The notes: generated by a model from the letters alone, not told the origin. Shown: positions 26,014 to 33,648, counted from the stretch's first letter. The stretch is 64,000 nt of DNA from an uncultured Eubacterium sp. (GCA_944380545.1 CALWHV010000006.1:46917-110916), one strand, 5' to 3'. Translations and numbers: made by a program.

Positions 26014-26448
26014 TCAACCGCGAGCGTTGAAATCCTCTGCCAAAAGATTCATCGCTTTACTAAGTTTGTGCACATAGATAAACGGACCGACTATAATAAG
26101 CACGCCAAGTATATCCCAAAGCCAAAAATCCTTTGCACCGAAGCTGTAATCTATTCCGCGGCGTTTTAATTCAGCTCCGATGCGATTAGACATCTGATGA
26201 TACCAAACGATGCCGTATATGCCAAGTGTTATTGGCGCAACAATAAAAGACATCAGGCAGAAATGCATCGTCTTTTTGCCGTCGTATCTGCTCGCAATAA
26301 TATTTATATCACTTGAAATGCTTGAAAAATAGACAATGCTGTAAATCCCCAAAGTTACTATTGTCAGTAATATAAATTTTCCGAGTCCTCTGTTAGTTTT
26401 AAGCTGTGCCACAGGCGCCGGATTAGGCTGATATGTAGTATTCTCCAT
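26014..26448 (-). CDS. DUF4234 membrane protein
   Basis: A 144-residue protein with a Pro/Gln-rich N-terminus, then three predicted transmembrane segments: LGKFILLTIVTLGIYSIVYF, FIVAPITLGIYGIVWYH and LWDILGVLIIVGPFIYVHKL. The repeated TLGIY(S/G)I-V-W/Y motif is typical of DUF4234. The function is unknown. It lies in the AT-rich island beside a broken gene and a dead transposase; its own codon use is more AT-rich than that of the core genes. Confidence 0.75.
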   Translation of the reverse strand: MENTTYQPNPAPVAQLKTNRGLGKFILLTIVTLGIYSIVYFSSISSDINIIASRYDGKKTMHFCLMSFIVAPITLGIYGIVWYHQMSNRIGAELKRRGIDYSFGAKDFWLWDILGVLIIVGPFIYVHKLSKAMNLLAEDFNARG

Positions 26449-26508
26449 ACTATTTTCCTTTCTTTCTCTTTAATATTTATAGTTATCAAATAATTCTAGG
26501 CTCTATCA

Positions 26509-26522
26509 CCTCAAGTCAACTT
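26509..26522 (-). promoter_or_regulatory. SoxR/MerR-like half box upstream of the DUF4234 gene
   Basis: CCTCAAGTCAACTT matches 13 of the first 14 bases of the SoxR palindrome consensus; the second half is not complete. On the minus strand TTGACT inside it could act as a -35. Confidence 0.25.
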
Positions 26523-26695
26523 ATTTACAAAGTATAAATAAGTTACAAAAATATGAGCTGCCGCAATAAAAAAGCAGTATTTTGTTTAAAAATTTTAACA
26601 GGCAACGGGTTAAAATTTATAATATTATCCCTCATGCAAAGTACCGGAAGCGTTTTGGATTCACATTAATGTCATAAAAACAAAATCATTATTAA

Positions 26696-26911
26696 CTAAG
26701 CAATATTAGTTACATTATAGTGATCATCAAATTTATTCGAAATAATTTCATCAGCACTCTCATATGAGCTATTAACTGAATCATAATAATCCTCAGGAGT
26801 AAATGATATTGTTCCCTCAGGAGACATTATTACATTTTTAAACATAACATATAGGTATCGTGTTTCAGTTTCATCATTCCAAGAAGTATATGGAAATATT
26901 AAATAATGCAA
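26696..26911 (-). pseudogene. 3' fragment of an unidentified gene
   Basis: A minus-strand frame of about 70 codons reading FPYTSWNDETETRYLYVMFK and then a charged tail to NVTNIA. It has the look of a natural protein C-terminus. However, there is no ribosome binding site before the nominal start, and the sequence ahead of it runs into unrelated DNA and the transposase remnant. I treat it as a truncated gene. The family is not recognised. Confidence 0.45.
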
Positions 26912-27035
26912 CTGGAAACAATAATTATAAATTAATTGAATACGAAAACTTATTAAAGGAATTAGAAAAATAGCGGAAACTAAAAATTATGATAATTCGC
27001 CAGATTTTGCCAAATATAGATACCGTTGATGATTA

Positions 27036-27353
27036 CATTGTATTTTTAAATTTGCGTGTCGGTCGAAAATCATCAGTGTGCTTTTTTCCCTTGAGATATC
27101 CCATAAATTGTGCTACACTTATGTACGGTGGGATGCTTACCAAAAGGCGTATGTGATCTTTACACGCTTCTGCCTCTATGATCTGCACTCCTTTTTGCTC
27201 ACACAATTTCCGTATTATCTCACCAATATCTTTTTTGATTTTACCGTAGACTGCTTTTCTGCGATATTTTGGTGCGAAAACTATGTGATACTGACATCTG
27301 TATGTTGAGTGCGATAATGTTTTTATTTCATTGTTTCCGTTCTTTTTTATTAT
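27036..27353 (-). pseudogene. Degenerate IS200/IS605-family TnpA transposase
   Basis: Minus-strand remnant of a Y1 HUH transposase. The reading frame TYRCQYHIVFAPKYRRKAVY and KLCEQKGVQIIEAEACKDHI is clearly TnpA-like. It is dead for several reasons: the start position reads ATA; the HUH motif is changed (DHIRLLVS instead of DHIHLLVS); an extra A in a run near 27085 shifts the frame inside GYLKGK(STLMIFDRHANLK); and the C-terminal third with the catalytic Tyr is missing. The upstream AGGAGG and the small ACGG...CCGT hairpin near 27380-27400 look like the original left end. Confidence 0.85.
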
Positions 27354-27444
27354 GTTTTTAACCTCCTGTATCTTAGTAACACGGCTGCCAAACCGTTTCT
27401 ATTATACAGTGAGGTTATTTTTCCACCAATATACTAAGAGACAC

Positions 27445-27593
27445 AAAGCCGCAGAGTGCGTTGGTTTCGCAGCCGGCGGCTTTGTGCGGCGCTTGCGCCG
27501 TTATTTTTTTAACCCTTTTTTGTCAAAGCCGGGGTTAAAGGCGTAAAAATTCCTGCTGTTCATTTTGTCCGTAAGAAGCCTGAGCGCCTCGCC
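27445..27593 (-). repeat. 149-bp direct repeat, copy A: duplicated cotJC 3' end with terminator
   Basis: Ungapped 145/149 match to 29275-29423. It contains the last 30 codons of cotJC (from GEALRLL), its stop codon and the downstream terminator hairpin. There is one missense change relative to the intact gene (Asp186 to Asn). No promoter or 5' part of cotJC is attached, so this copy is a non-functional fragment. Confidence 0.92.
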
Positions 27594-27663
27594 TTGTCAG
27601 CATTTTTTGAAGCATACGGACCGATAGCTCAAATTCAGAATTGCTAAAATCAAGTCACGCGGC

Positions 27664-28074
27664 TTAAGTGTTTGAAACAAGATAGATATTAAAATCTTTG
27701 CGCTTGCCCTCAACAACTACGCGTTCAACCTCTTCATCCCAAAACGGGAGCAGATAGTTTTCATATCTGTTTTCAATTTTCAGTCTTTCTAAGGGGTTGC
27801 TTTTGAAAAAGCCCTCATAATTTCTTATCACAAAAACATATTTGCCCTCAGGTAATTCATCCATTTCTGTCATAAAATCATATTCTGTATGATTGTCTTT
27901 TTTCCAGCCTTCGGGAATATCACTGAATCCGAAAACTTCCCACAATCTGTCAAAATACTGCTCATATGTTTCTATTCCGGCGCCGTCCATAACGATATAT
28001 TTTGTATCAGGATACTTATATAATATCTTCTTTTTTTCAAATTCTTCCTTTGTCATTCTGTATAATTTATTCAT
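27664..28074 (-). CDS. Barstar-family RNase inhibitor (immunity/antitoxin)
   Basis: A 136-residue protein whose central part fits the barstar fold: YIVMDGAGIETYEQYFDRLW matches the first strand and the helix that plugs the barnase active site, followed by an aromatic/acidic stretch. Barstar binds and blocks barnase-type RNases in the cytoplasm. The gene starts 12 bases after the stop of a gene whose C-terminus is a barnase-type RNase, with GGAG 8 bases before the ATG. It is therefore almost certainly the cognate inhibitor. It carries extra C-terminal sequence beyond classical barstar (about 90 residues). The AT-rich composition suggests horizontal origin. Confidence 0.82.
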   Translation of the reverse strand: MNKLYRMTKEEFEKKKILYKYPDTKYIVMDGAGIETYEQYFDRLWEVFGFSDIPEGWKKDNHTEYDFMTEMDELPEGKYVFVIRNYEGFFKSNPLERLKIENRYENYLLPFWDEEVERVVVEGKRKDFNIYLVSNT

Positions 28075-28086
28075 ATGCAAACTCCT

Positions 28087-29121
28087 TTATATAATTTTGA
28101 AAAATGTATCATAATGATCGTTAGAATAATATGTATTTCCATCGTTTCCTCTAACGAAGCGTTCCCTGTCCCTTGGTTGCCCTTCGAGTTTACTGTTCAC
28201 ATCAAATTCGCGATAATGTATTTTATTGCCTTGTTTATCATATTGAGGCAATTTGGGTGGCTCATTTTCATATGTTCCACCGCCCTTCGTTTTAGGATTT
28301 TGATCACTTCTGGCGCCTTTCCAACCGCTATTTTGATATTTGTTGTATGAATCTCGAACATTTTCGGGAAGTTCATCAAGGGTTCGTTCGGGTATATATT
28401 CTTCCTGCGGTTTCGGATTCGCGGAATTTCTTCCTAACGCCGAGCCGCCTCCCTTTTGAGCGGGTGTGATAAAACCGTAAAACTTTTTTATGTAAAAGCC
28501 TTTCTCAAGGTTGTTTGTTTCGGCATAATCAACTTCGATTATATCGCCTTTCATATCGTCAAAAGGTTTGCCGTAGCAGATGATCTTTTCCGGCTTTATG
28601 CGCCGGCGCATCTCTTCATAGCCAAGCATGAAATGCGATTTTTCTTTCTTTACGCCGAGCGTTGAAACCGCAACGACGCAGCCTTTTTCAATGCCGTCAA
28701 AACAAAAATTAAAACTTTCAAGGTTTCCCCAGCGCACGGTCGGTATAACGGTTATGCCGTTTTGCTGCAAATACGCGCCTGTCCAGCGATTCCTAAAACA
28801 ATTATAGAGTTGAAGTGCAACCGGCATTTCTGTATACATACTGAAATCCGGTGATAAAACAGCGTTGAATTCTTTCAAACGCTCCATTTTATCATCGGGA
28901 TTTTTGTAGATACTTTCAAAGCGGTAATCATCAAGGAAAAAGTGTACCGTTTTGCCTGTTTCATTGCTTTGATTAATCTTATCATAACCTATCAGCGCAA
29001 AATCTTCAAGCCGCACCTCCTGTTTCTTAATGAGTGGCAGGGAAAACATTCCTATTCCGCTAAATTGATTGCGCAGAAACAAAGGCTCGCTTCTGTATTC
29101 ATAACTTGTAATTTGAATCAC
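28087..29121 (-). CDS. DUF4417 domain fused to a barnase-type guanyl-specific RNase
   Basis: A 344-residue two-domain protein. Residues about 1-220 resemble DUF4417, a domain of unknown function frequent in phage and mobile DNA (RNQFSGIGMFSLPLIKK, GITVIPTVRWGNLESF, CFDGIEKGCVVAVSTLGV). After a Gly/Pro-rich linker, residues about 255-344 match barnase: LPENVRDSYNKYQNSGW; YREFDVN (Glu305 = barnase Glu73); PRDRERF (Arg317 and Arg321 = Arg83 and Arg87); NDHYDTFFKI (His336 = His102). All catalytic residues are present. No signal peptide is seen. The start is uncertain: the GTG at 29121 has GGAG abutting it. A barstar gene follows, so this is a toxin-first cassette. Confidence 0.85.
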   Translation of the reverse strand: MIQITSYEYRSEPLFLRNQFSGIGMFSLPLIKKQEVRLEDFALIGYDKINQSNETGKTVHFFLDDYRFESIYKNPDDKMERLKEFNAVLSPDFSMYTEMPVALQLYNCFRNRWTGAYLQQNGITVIPTVRWGNLESFNFCFDGIEKGCVVAVSTLGVKKEKSHFMLGYEEMRRRIKPEKIICYGKPFDDMKGDIIEVDYAETNNLEKGFYIKKFYGFITPAQKGGGSALGRNSANPKPQEEYIPERTLDELPENVRDSYNKYQNSGWKGARSDQNPKTKGGGTYENEPPKLPQYDKQGNKIHYREFDVNSKLEGQPRDRERFVRGNDGNTYYSNDHYDTFFKII

Positions 29122-29269
29122 TCCTGTCCGAATTTTGTAAAAGCCAAAAAATGCCTTTCCCTTATAGCCGGAAAAGAGTATTGCTATGCAGTATATTAGC
29201 CATATTTTCGGAAAATTTTTAAAAATATTTTTTCATCGTCCCGATTTGCGGCTTGAAAAGAATTAATTA

Positions 29270-29316
29270 AAAGAAAAGCCGCAGACTGCGTTGGTTTCGC
29301 AGCCGGCAGCTTTGTG
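29270..29316 (-). terminator. Terminator of cotJC
   Basis: On the minus strand a stem of about 16 bp with one mismatch (AAAGC.GCCGGCTGCG with CGCAGTCTGCGGCTTT) and an AAACCAA loop, then TTTTCTTTT. The same hairpin occurs in repeat copy A, and its 3' half recurs at 39708-39732. Confidence 0.85.
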
Positions 29317-29423
29317 CGGCGCTTGCGCCGTTATTTTTTTAACCCTTTTTTGTCAAAGCCGGGGTTAAAGGCATAAAAATTCCTGCTGTCCATTTTGTCC
29401 GTAAGAAGCCTGAGCGCCTCGCC
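29275..29423 (-). repeat. 149-bp direct repeat, copy B: 3' end of intact cotJC
   Basis: The partner of 27445-27593 (four mismatches, no gap). It forms the right boundary of the barnase-barstar cassette and is continuous with the functional cotJC. Confidence 0.92.
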
Positions 29424-29945
29424 AAAACGCTGGTAATGCACGATTTCGCGCTCGCGGAGGAATTTTATCGGCTCTATAACATCGGGGTCGTCAACAAGGC
29501 GCAGGATATTGTCGTAGGTGATTCGCGCCTTCTGCTCCGCCGCAAGATTTTCGTTTAGATCGGCAATCGGGTCGCCGGTGGACTGTATCGAGCCGGCGCT
29601 CCACGGAAAGCCGCTCGCCGCCGTGGGGTAAACGCCCGCGGTGTGGTCAACAAAATAAGCCGCAAAGCCGGGATTTTCCTCAATCTGCTTCTCCGTCAGA
29701 TTTTTCGTAAGCTGGTGCACGATTGCGCCTATCATCTCAAGATGCCCCAGCTCCTCCGTGCCGATGTCGGTCAGTAGGCCTTTAAGCTCCGGCAAGGGCA
29801 TCGAGTACCGCTGCGAAAGGTAGCGCAGCGACGCTCCGAGCTCGCCGTTCGGCCCTCCGTATTGGGAGATAATAAGGCTTGCGGCCTTCGGGTCGCTGTG
29901 CTTGATGTTTATCGGGTACTGAAGCTTCTTTATATAATTAAACAT
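29331..29945 (-). CDS. cotJC: Spore coat protein CotJC, manganese-catalase family
   Basis: A 204-residue ferritin-like di-manganese catalase homologue of the spore coat. The metal ligands are all visible: Glu35 in GPNGELG, Glu65 and His68 in TEELGHLE, Glu137 in AAEQKA, and Glu167 and His170 in REIVHY. It probably protects spores from peroxide. The usual gene order is cotJA-cotJB-cotJC. Here cotJC is a single-gene unit upstream of cotJAB, with its own promoter-like element (29972-30000) and terminator. Its last 30 codons are duplicated 1.8 kb away. Confidence 0.95.
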   Translation of the reverse strand: MFNYIKKLQYPINIKHSDPKAASLIISQYGGPNGELGASLRYLSQRYSMPLPELKGLLTDIGTEELGHLEMIGAIVHQLTKNLTEKQIEENPGFAAYFVDHTAGVYPTAASGFPWSAGSIQSTGDPIADLNENLAAEQKARITYDNILRLVDDPDVIEPIKFLREREIVHYQRFGEALRLLTDKMDSRNFYAFNPGFDKKGLKK

Positions 29946-29971
29946 AAAATGCTCTCCTTTTTGTTTGTTAC

Positions 29972-30000
29972 TACATTTTATGCTCGCCGCGGCTGTTTGT
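29972..30000 (-). promoter_or_regulatory. Probable SigK-type promoter of cotJC
   Basis: Minus strand: AAC, 16 bases, GCATAAAATGTA; the same layout as before cotJA. The gene start is about 27 bases downstream of the element, after AAAGGAG. Confidence 0.45.
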
Positions 30001-30114
30001 TAAAATACGCCGTTTCTTTACCCGTTTTCCCGCGGGTGTTAATTTTTCTTAATATTCATTTTACCGCTCCTTAATCTCGCCGGCTTAAAATATAGCTGTA
30101 AGAAAGGAGCGCTT

Positions 30115-30936
30115 ATGATGGATATAAATATTCTTGTTACGATAGACAAAAATTACTGCGAACAGCTTATAACGATGCTGCGCTCGCTTGCCGCAAGCAG
30201 CACGGACCGCTTTTGCGTTTATATCGCGCACAGCACGCTTAGTTTTCGCGAATTGGCGCATATCAAAAAAGAAGTGGGCTGCGAAAGGGTCTCGCTTTTC
30301 CCCGTAAAGCTTTCGCCGGAGCTGTTCGGCGGCGCGCACTTTTCAAAGCGGATATCGCGCGAAACTTATTACAGATTGCTTATGTTTGAATATCTGCCCG
30401 CCGGCGTCGAGCGCGTTTTGTATCTTGACCCTGATATAATCGTCCTCAATTCGGTCAGGCTTTTTTACAGCCTTGATTTGGGCAAGGGCTTTATCGCGGG
30501 CGCGGGGCACACGCACGGAGCCGTTAAGGCGTTCAACCGCCTGCGTCTGCGCCTCGGCAGAAAAGGGGAGTACATAAACGCCGGCGTGCTGCTTGTTGAT
30601 GTTGCAAAGATGCGCGCCGCCGTCACCTCTGAGCAGATTTTCAGCTTCGTAAGGCGACGCGGCAGGAGCCTTTTGCAGGCGGATCAGGATGTTATCAACG
30701 CCCTTTTCAAAAACAGTATAGTCAGCGTCAATCCGTGCTTTTATAACCTTGACGAATCAACCTTCAAAAGAAACGGCCTCACACTTGATTGGGTGCAGAG
30801 CAAGGCGGTGTTCGTGCATTATAACGGCAAGAACAAGCCGTGGCTCAAAAGCTACCGCGGAAGCCTCGGCGTGTTTTGGAAACGCTTTGAGCCGCACGCT
30901 TCTCAAGCCGAACGAAGGGCGCGTGACGCATCGTGA
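30115..30936 (+). CDS. Family 8 glycosyltransferase
   Basis: A retaining GT8 enzyme that transfers galactose or glucose from a UDP-sugar, typically during lipopolysaccharide-like or lipoglycan synthesis. The 273-residue product has the family landmarks: ILVTIDKNY at the N-terminus, the DXD metal site in YLDPDIIV (Asp105, Asp107), YINAGVLLVDV, LQADQDVINALF, and the C-terminal HYNGKNKPW. AAGGAG precedes tandem ATG codons. Its stop overlaps the GTG start of the following VTT-domain gene (GTGA), so the two are translated together. Confidence 0.92.
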   Translation: MMDINILVTIDKNYCEQLITMLRSLAASSTDRFCVYIAHSTLSFRELAHIKKEVGCERVSLFPVKLSPELFGGAHFSKRISRETYYRLLMFEYLPAGVERVLYLDPDIIVLNSVRLFYSLDLGKGFIAGAGHTHGAVKAFNRLRLRLGRKGEYINAGVLLVDVAKMRAAVTSEQIFSFVRRRGRSLLQADQDVINALFKNSIVSVNPCFYNLDESTFKRNGLTLDWVQSKAVFVHYNGKNKPWLKSYRGSLGVFWKRFEPHASQAERRARDAS

Positions 30937-31637
30937 AAGGCATATTCAAAAAGGTTTCCAAAAAGCAGCTCATTTTTGCCGCCGTGTCGGCAGGCGTGCT
31001 TGCAGCCGCCTTTTTGGCGCTCCATCTCTCGCTCGGCAAGGAGCTTTTGAGCGTGATCTCGGACCGTCGGGCGTTCAAGGCGTGGCTATACGGCTTTTCG
31101 GTTCCGCCGGAAATCGTGTTCGTGCTTGTGCGCGCCGTTCAAACGGTTGTAAAGATAATTCCCGCCGAGCCGCTTGAGATAGGCTCCGGCTATGTTTGGG
31201 GCACCTTCGGCGGCTTTGGGTTATGTATGCTCGGCACGGAGGTAGGAACGGCAGTTATCCTGATACTGACGCGCGTTTTCGGAATCAGATTCGTTGAGCT
31301 TTTTGCAGATACGCGCCGCCTCGGCGAATGGTCGTTTTTTTCGGACTCAAAAAGAAAATATCTCTGCCTTTTCATAATTTATCTTATTCCCGGCACGCCT
31401 AAGGATTTTATAACCTATATAGCGGGGCTCACCAAGATCCGGCTTTTTCCGTTTCTGCTCGTTACCGGGATCGCAAGAATCCCGTCGATAATATCCTCAA
31501 CCTATTGCGGCAGCGCCCTGGCGCAGGAAAATAAGCTTCTCTTCGCGGTCGTTTTTGCAGCCATAACCGTTTTCTCTCTGCTCGGCGCGGCGGCGGTCTC
31601 GCGCCGTATGAAACGCAGGAGCGCAGAGCAGATTTAG
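30933..31637 (+). CDS. TVP38/TMEM64 (VTT domain) membrane protein
   Basis: A 234-residue polytopic protein of the VTT/DedA-related family, thought to act in lipid scrambling or transport across the membrane. Its motifs include IIPAEPLEIGSGYVWGTFGG and LIPGTPKDFITYIAGLTKI. It starts at a GTG overlapping the upstream glycosyltransferase stop. Coupling to a glycosyltransferase suggests a role with a lipid-linked sugar, which is inference. Five to six membrane helices are predicted. Confidence 0.88.
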   Translation: MKGIFKKVSKKQLIFAAVSAGVLAAAFLALHLSLGKELLSVISDRRAFKAWLYGFSVPPEIVFVLVRAVQTVVKIIPAEPLEIGSGYVWGTFGGFGLCMLGTEVGTAVILILTRVFGIRFVELFADTRRLGEWSFFSDSKRKYLCLFIIYLIPGTPKDFITYIAGLTKIRLFPFLLVTGIARIPSIISSTYCGSALAQENKLLFAVVFAAITVFSLLGAAAVSRRMKRRSAEQI

Positions 31638-31665
31638 TCCTTTGGCAAAAACCTTGACGGCAGTA

Positions 31666-31694
31666 TTGTATTTGCCCGCCGGCTGTGGTAGAAT
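31666..31694 (+). promoter_or_regulatory. Sigma-A promoter of the GT2-GtrA pair
   Basis: Plus strand: -35 TTGTAT, 17-base spacer, -10 TAGAAT with extended TGG. Confidence 0.55.
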
Positions 31695-31746
31695 GTGTTA
31701 GAAACATTACACGGCGGCTATGCTTCGCCGCAAAAAGAGGATGCTT

Positions 31747-32718
31747 ATGAAATTATCGCTCGTTATTCCCTGCTATAACGAGGAGGGGAATGTTGAAAAA
31801 TTCTTTTCCGAGGTAAACAGAGTTTTTTCCGGAAAGGTTGAGGATTACGAATTTGTTTTTGTAAACGACGGCAGCACGGATTCCACCTATCCCTTGCTGA
31901 AAAAGCTCTATGAGCAGCATAAAGAATCACAGATCCAGGTGCTCTCGTTCAGCCGCAATTTCGGCAAGGAGGCGGCTATATACGCAGGACTCGGCGCCGT
32001 GCGCGGGGAGCTTGTGTGCCTTATAGACGCCGATCTTCAGCAGCGCCCGGAGGTGGTGCTGCAAATGCTGGAGCTTATGCGCAAGGATCCGGAGCTTGAC
32101 TGCGTTACCGCCTATCAAGAGCAGCGCAAGGAGAGCAGGCTGATGAGCGGTATGAAATCCGCTTTTTACAAGATTATAAACAAGGTTGCCGAGGTTCCGT
32201 TCGTTAACGGCGCGTCGGATTTCCGCCTTATGAAAAAGCAGATGGTGGACGCCGTTTTGCAGCTCGGCGAATATCACCGTTTTTCAAAGGGCATCTTCAG
32301 CTTTGTAGGCTTTAACACGGAGTATATGCCCTACACCGTTTGCGAAAGGGAAAGCGGGCAGTCAAAATGGAATTTTATGAAGCTGCTCAAATATGCGTTC
32401 GGCGGCATCGTGTCGTTCACCACCTTCCCGCTCAAGCTCTCGGCGTATATGGGCTTCTTCGCGTCGCTCGCCTCCGTTATATATTTCATAGTTGTCGTTA
32501 TACAAAAGCTTGCGTTCGGCATCAGCGTGCCCGGCTATCCCACAATCGTGGCGCTCGTGCTGCTGCTCGGCGGGCTCCAGCTGTTTTGCCTCGGCATCCT
32601 CGGCGAATATATCTCCAAGATATATGTTCAGGTGAAGAACCGCCCCGTGTTCATACTTAAAAACCATCTCGGCGCGGATAAAAAGAAAGCCGAAACCGGG
32701 GAGGGCGCAGATGAATAA
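31747..32718 (+). CDS. GtrB/DPM1-like family 2 glycosyltransferase
   Basis: A 323-residue polyprenyl-phosphate glycosyltransferase: GT-A domain SLVIPCYNEEGNVEKFF, VNDGSTDSTYPLL, metal site CLIDADLQQRPE, then two C-terminal transmembrane helices (AYMGFFASLASVIYFIVVV and TIVALVLLLGGLQLFCLGIL). It would load a sugar onto undecaprenyl phosphate at the inner face of the membrane. I chose the ATG at 31747 because GAGG is 6 bases upstream; earlier in-frame ATGs are too close to it. It overlaps a GtrA-family gene by 8 bases, the standard GtrB-GtrA pairing. Confidence 0.92.
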   Translation: MKLSLVIPCYNEEGNVEKFFSEVNRVFSGKVEDYEFVFVNDGSTDSTYPLLKKLYEQHKESQIQVLSFSRNFGKEAAIYAGLGAVRGELVCLIDADLQQRPEVVLQMLELMRKDPELDCVTAYQEQRKESRLMSGMKSAFYKIINKVAEVPFVNGASDFRLMKKQMVDAVLQLGEYHRFSKGIFSFVGFNTEYMPYTVCERESGQSKWNFMKLLKYAFGGIVSFTTFPLKLSAYMGFFASLASVIYFIVVVIQKLAFGISVPGYPTIVALVLLLGGLQLFCLGILGEYISKIYVQVKNRPVFILKNHLGADKKKAETGEGADE

Positions 32719-33208
32719 GATAAAAGCGCTTTTTGTAAAATACAAGGAGCTTATAACATATGTCGTTTTCGGCGTTCTCACCACGGTGGTCAACTTCGTC
32801 TGCTTCTGGGCGCTGAACAAAATATTCGGCGAGCATATCTACCTTCTTAACAACGCTGTTGCGTGGGTAGTTTCGGTCGTGTTCGCCTATGTCACAAACA
32901 AGCTGTGGGTGTTTGACTCAAAAAGCTGGCGCCCCAAACTCGTTGCGCGCGAGGTGGCGGAGTTCTTCGCCGCGCGCCTCTTCAGCTTCGGCGTTGAGGA
33001 GGGCGGCTTGTGGCTGCTTGTGGATAAGCTGGGTATGGGCGCGATCTCGTTCGCCGTTTTCGGTTTTGATATAACCGGCCAGCTGATCGCCAAGGTGATC
33101 CTTGCCGTTATCGTGGTCATTTTGAATTACTTTTTCAGCAAATTCGTGATATTCGCCAAAAAAAAGAAATCCGCGCACGAGGGCACGGAGCAGAAAAAAG
33201 ATTCATAG
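32711..33208 (+). CDS. GtrA family membrane protein
   Basis: A 165-residue four-helix membrane protein of the GtrA family (LITYVVFGVLTTVVNFVCFW; AWVVSVVFAYVTNKLWVF; ILNYFFSKFVIF). GtrA proteins are proposed flippases or partners for the undecaprenyl-phosphate sugar made by GtrB. The start lies inside the end of the GT2 gene, indicating coupled translation. Confidence 0.9.
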   Translation: MNKIKALFVKYKELITYVVFGVLTTVVNFVCFWALNKIFGEHIYLLNNAVAWVVSVVFAYVTNKLWVFDSKSWRPKLVAREVAEFFAARLFSFGVEEGGLWLLVDKLGMGAISFAVFGFDITGQLIAKVILAVIVVILNYFFSKFVIFAKKKKSAHEGTEQKKDS

Positions 33209-33221
33209 CAAATCAAATAAA

Positions 33222-33257
33222 GGCGGCGCGCTTCTGTTGCAAAGCGCGCCGTCTTTT
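33222..33257. terminator. Terminator between gtrA and the pqqD-like gene
   Basis: A 12-bp stem with one wobble (GGCGGCGCGCTT / AAGCGCGCCGTC) and a plus-strand TTTT tail. Confidence 0.8.
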
Positions 33258-33260
33258 GCG

Positions 33261-33527
33261 TTATTCCTCAAGCAGACCGTTTTCCGAAAGCTGCTTTATA
33301 AACGCGTCAATATCGCGCACGGCCTTTTTAGGCTCCACATCATAGGCGTCCGTCAGCTTTTTCAAAACCTCGTCTTTAGTGGTGCTTTCGCTCATACAGT
33401 CCCACAAAAAAGAGCTTGTTTCGTTGAGCGTTATCATCCCGTTGAAATCGCGCACATTTTTTCCTACGGGCACAACTATCACCGTGCCGGCGATCTCGCG
33501 CTTAACAAATCCGTCCTTGATTTTCAT
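33261..33527 (-). CDS. PqqD-like protein (RiPP recognition element type), orphan
   Basis: An 88-residue protein with the PqqD winged-helix pattern: KREIAGTVIVVPVG, MITLNETSSFLWDCM and VRDIDAFIKQLSENGLLEE. PqqD domains bind leader peptides of ribosomally made peptides and hand them to radical SAM or other enzymes. No such enzyme or precursor gene is adjacent, so the partner must be elsewhere, or the protein has another role. In Clostridia, isolated PqqD proteins are common and their function is not settled. Confidence 0.88.
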   Translation of the reverse strand: MKIKDGFVKREIAGTVIVVPVGKNVRDFNGMITLNETSSFLWDCMSESTTKDEVLKKLTDAYDVEPKKAVRDIDAFIKQLSENGLLEE

Positions 33528-33571
33528 TCCATCATCCCTTTTCGTTTGCCGTTTGCATTATTGCGCCTTTA

Positions 33572-33600
33572 ATTATACCAATTTGCACAAAAGCTTGCAA
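33572..33600 (-). promoter_or_regulatory. Sigma-A promoter of the pqqD-like gene
   Basis: Minus strand: -35 TTGCAA, 17-base spacer, -10 TATAAT with extended TGG, about 45 bases before the ATG. Confidence 0.75.
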
Positions 33601-33648
33601 GCAATATGTAAAAATTAAGGAAATATAGCAGATTTTGCATTGTTTTAC

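Noticed and set aside
26890..26973. 27-codon plus-strand frame starting MEILNNATGNNN
   Set aside because: Overlaps the more protein-like minus-strand fragment, lacks a ribosome site and lies in AT-rich decayed DNA.
24713..29945. Island read as an insertion that split a cotJABC operon
   Set aside because: On the minus strand cotJC lies upstream of cotJAB, whereas the standard operon ends with cotJC. A simple insertion cannot give this order; the island sits between convergent mazF and cotJC.
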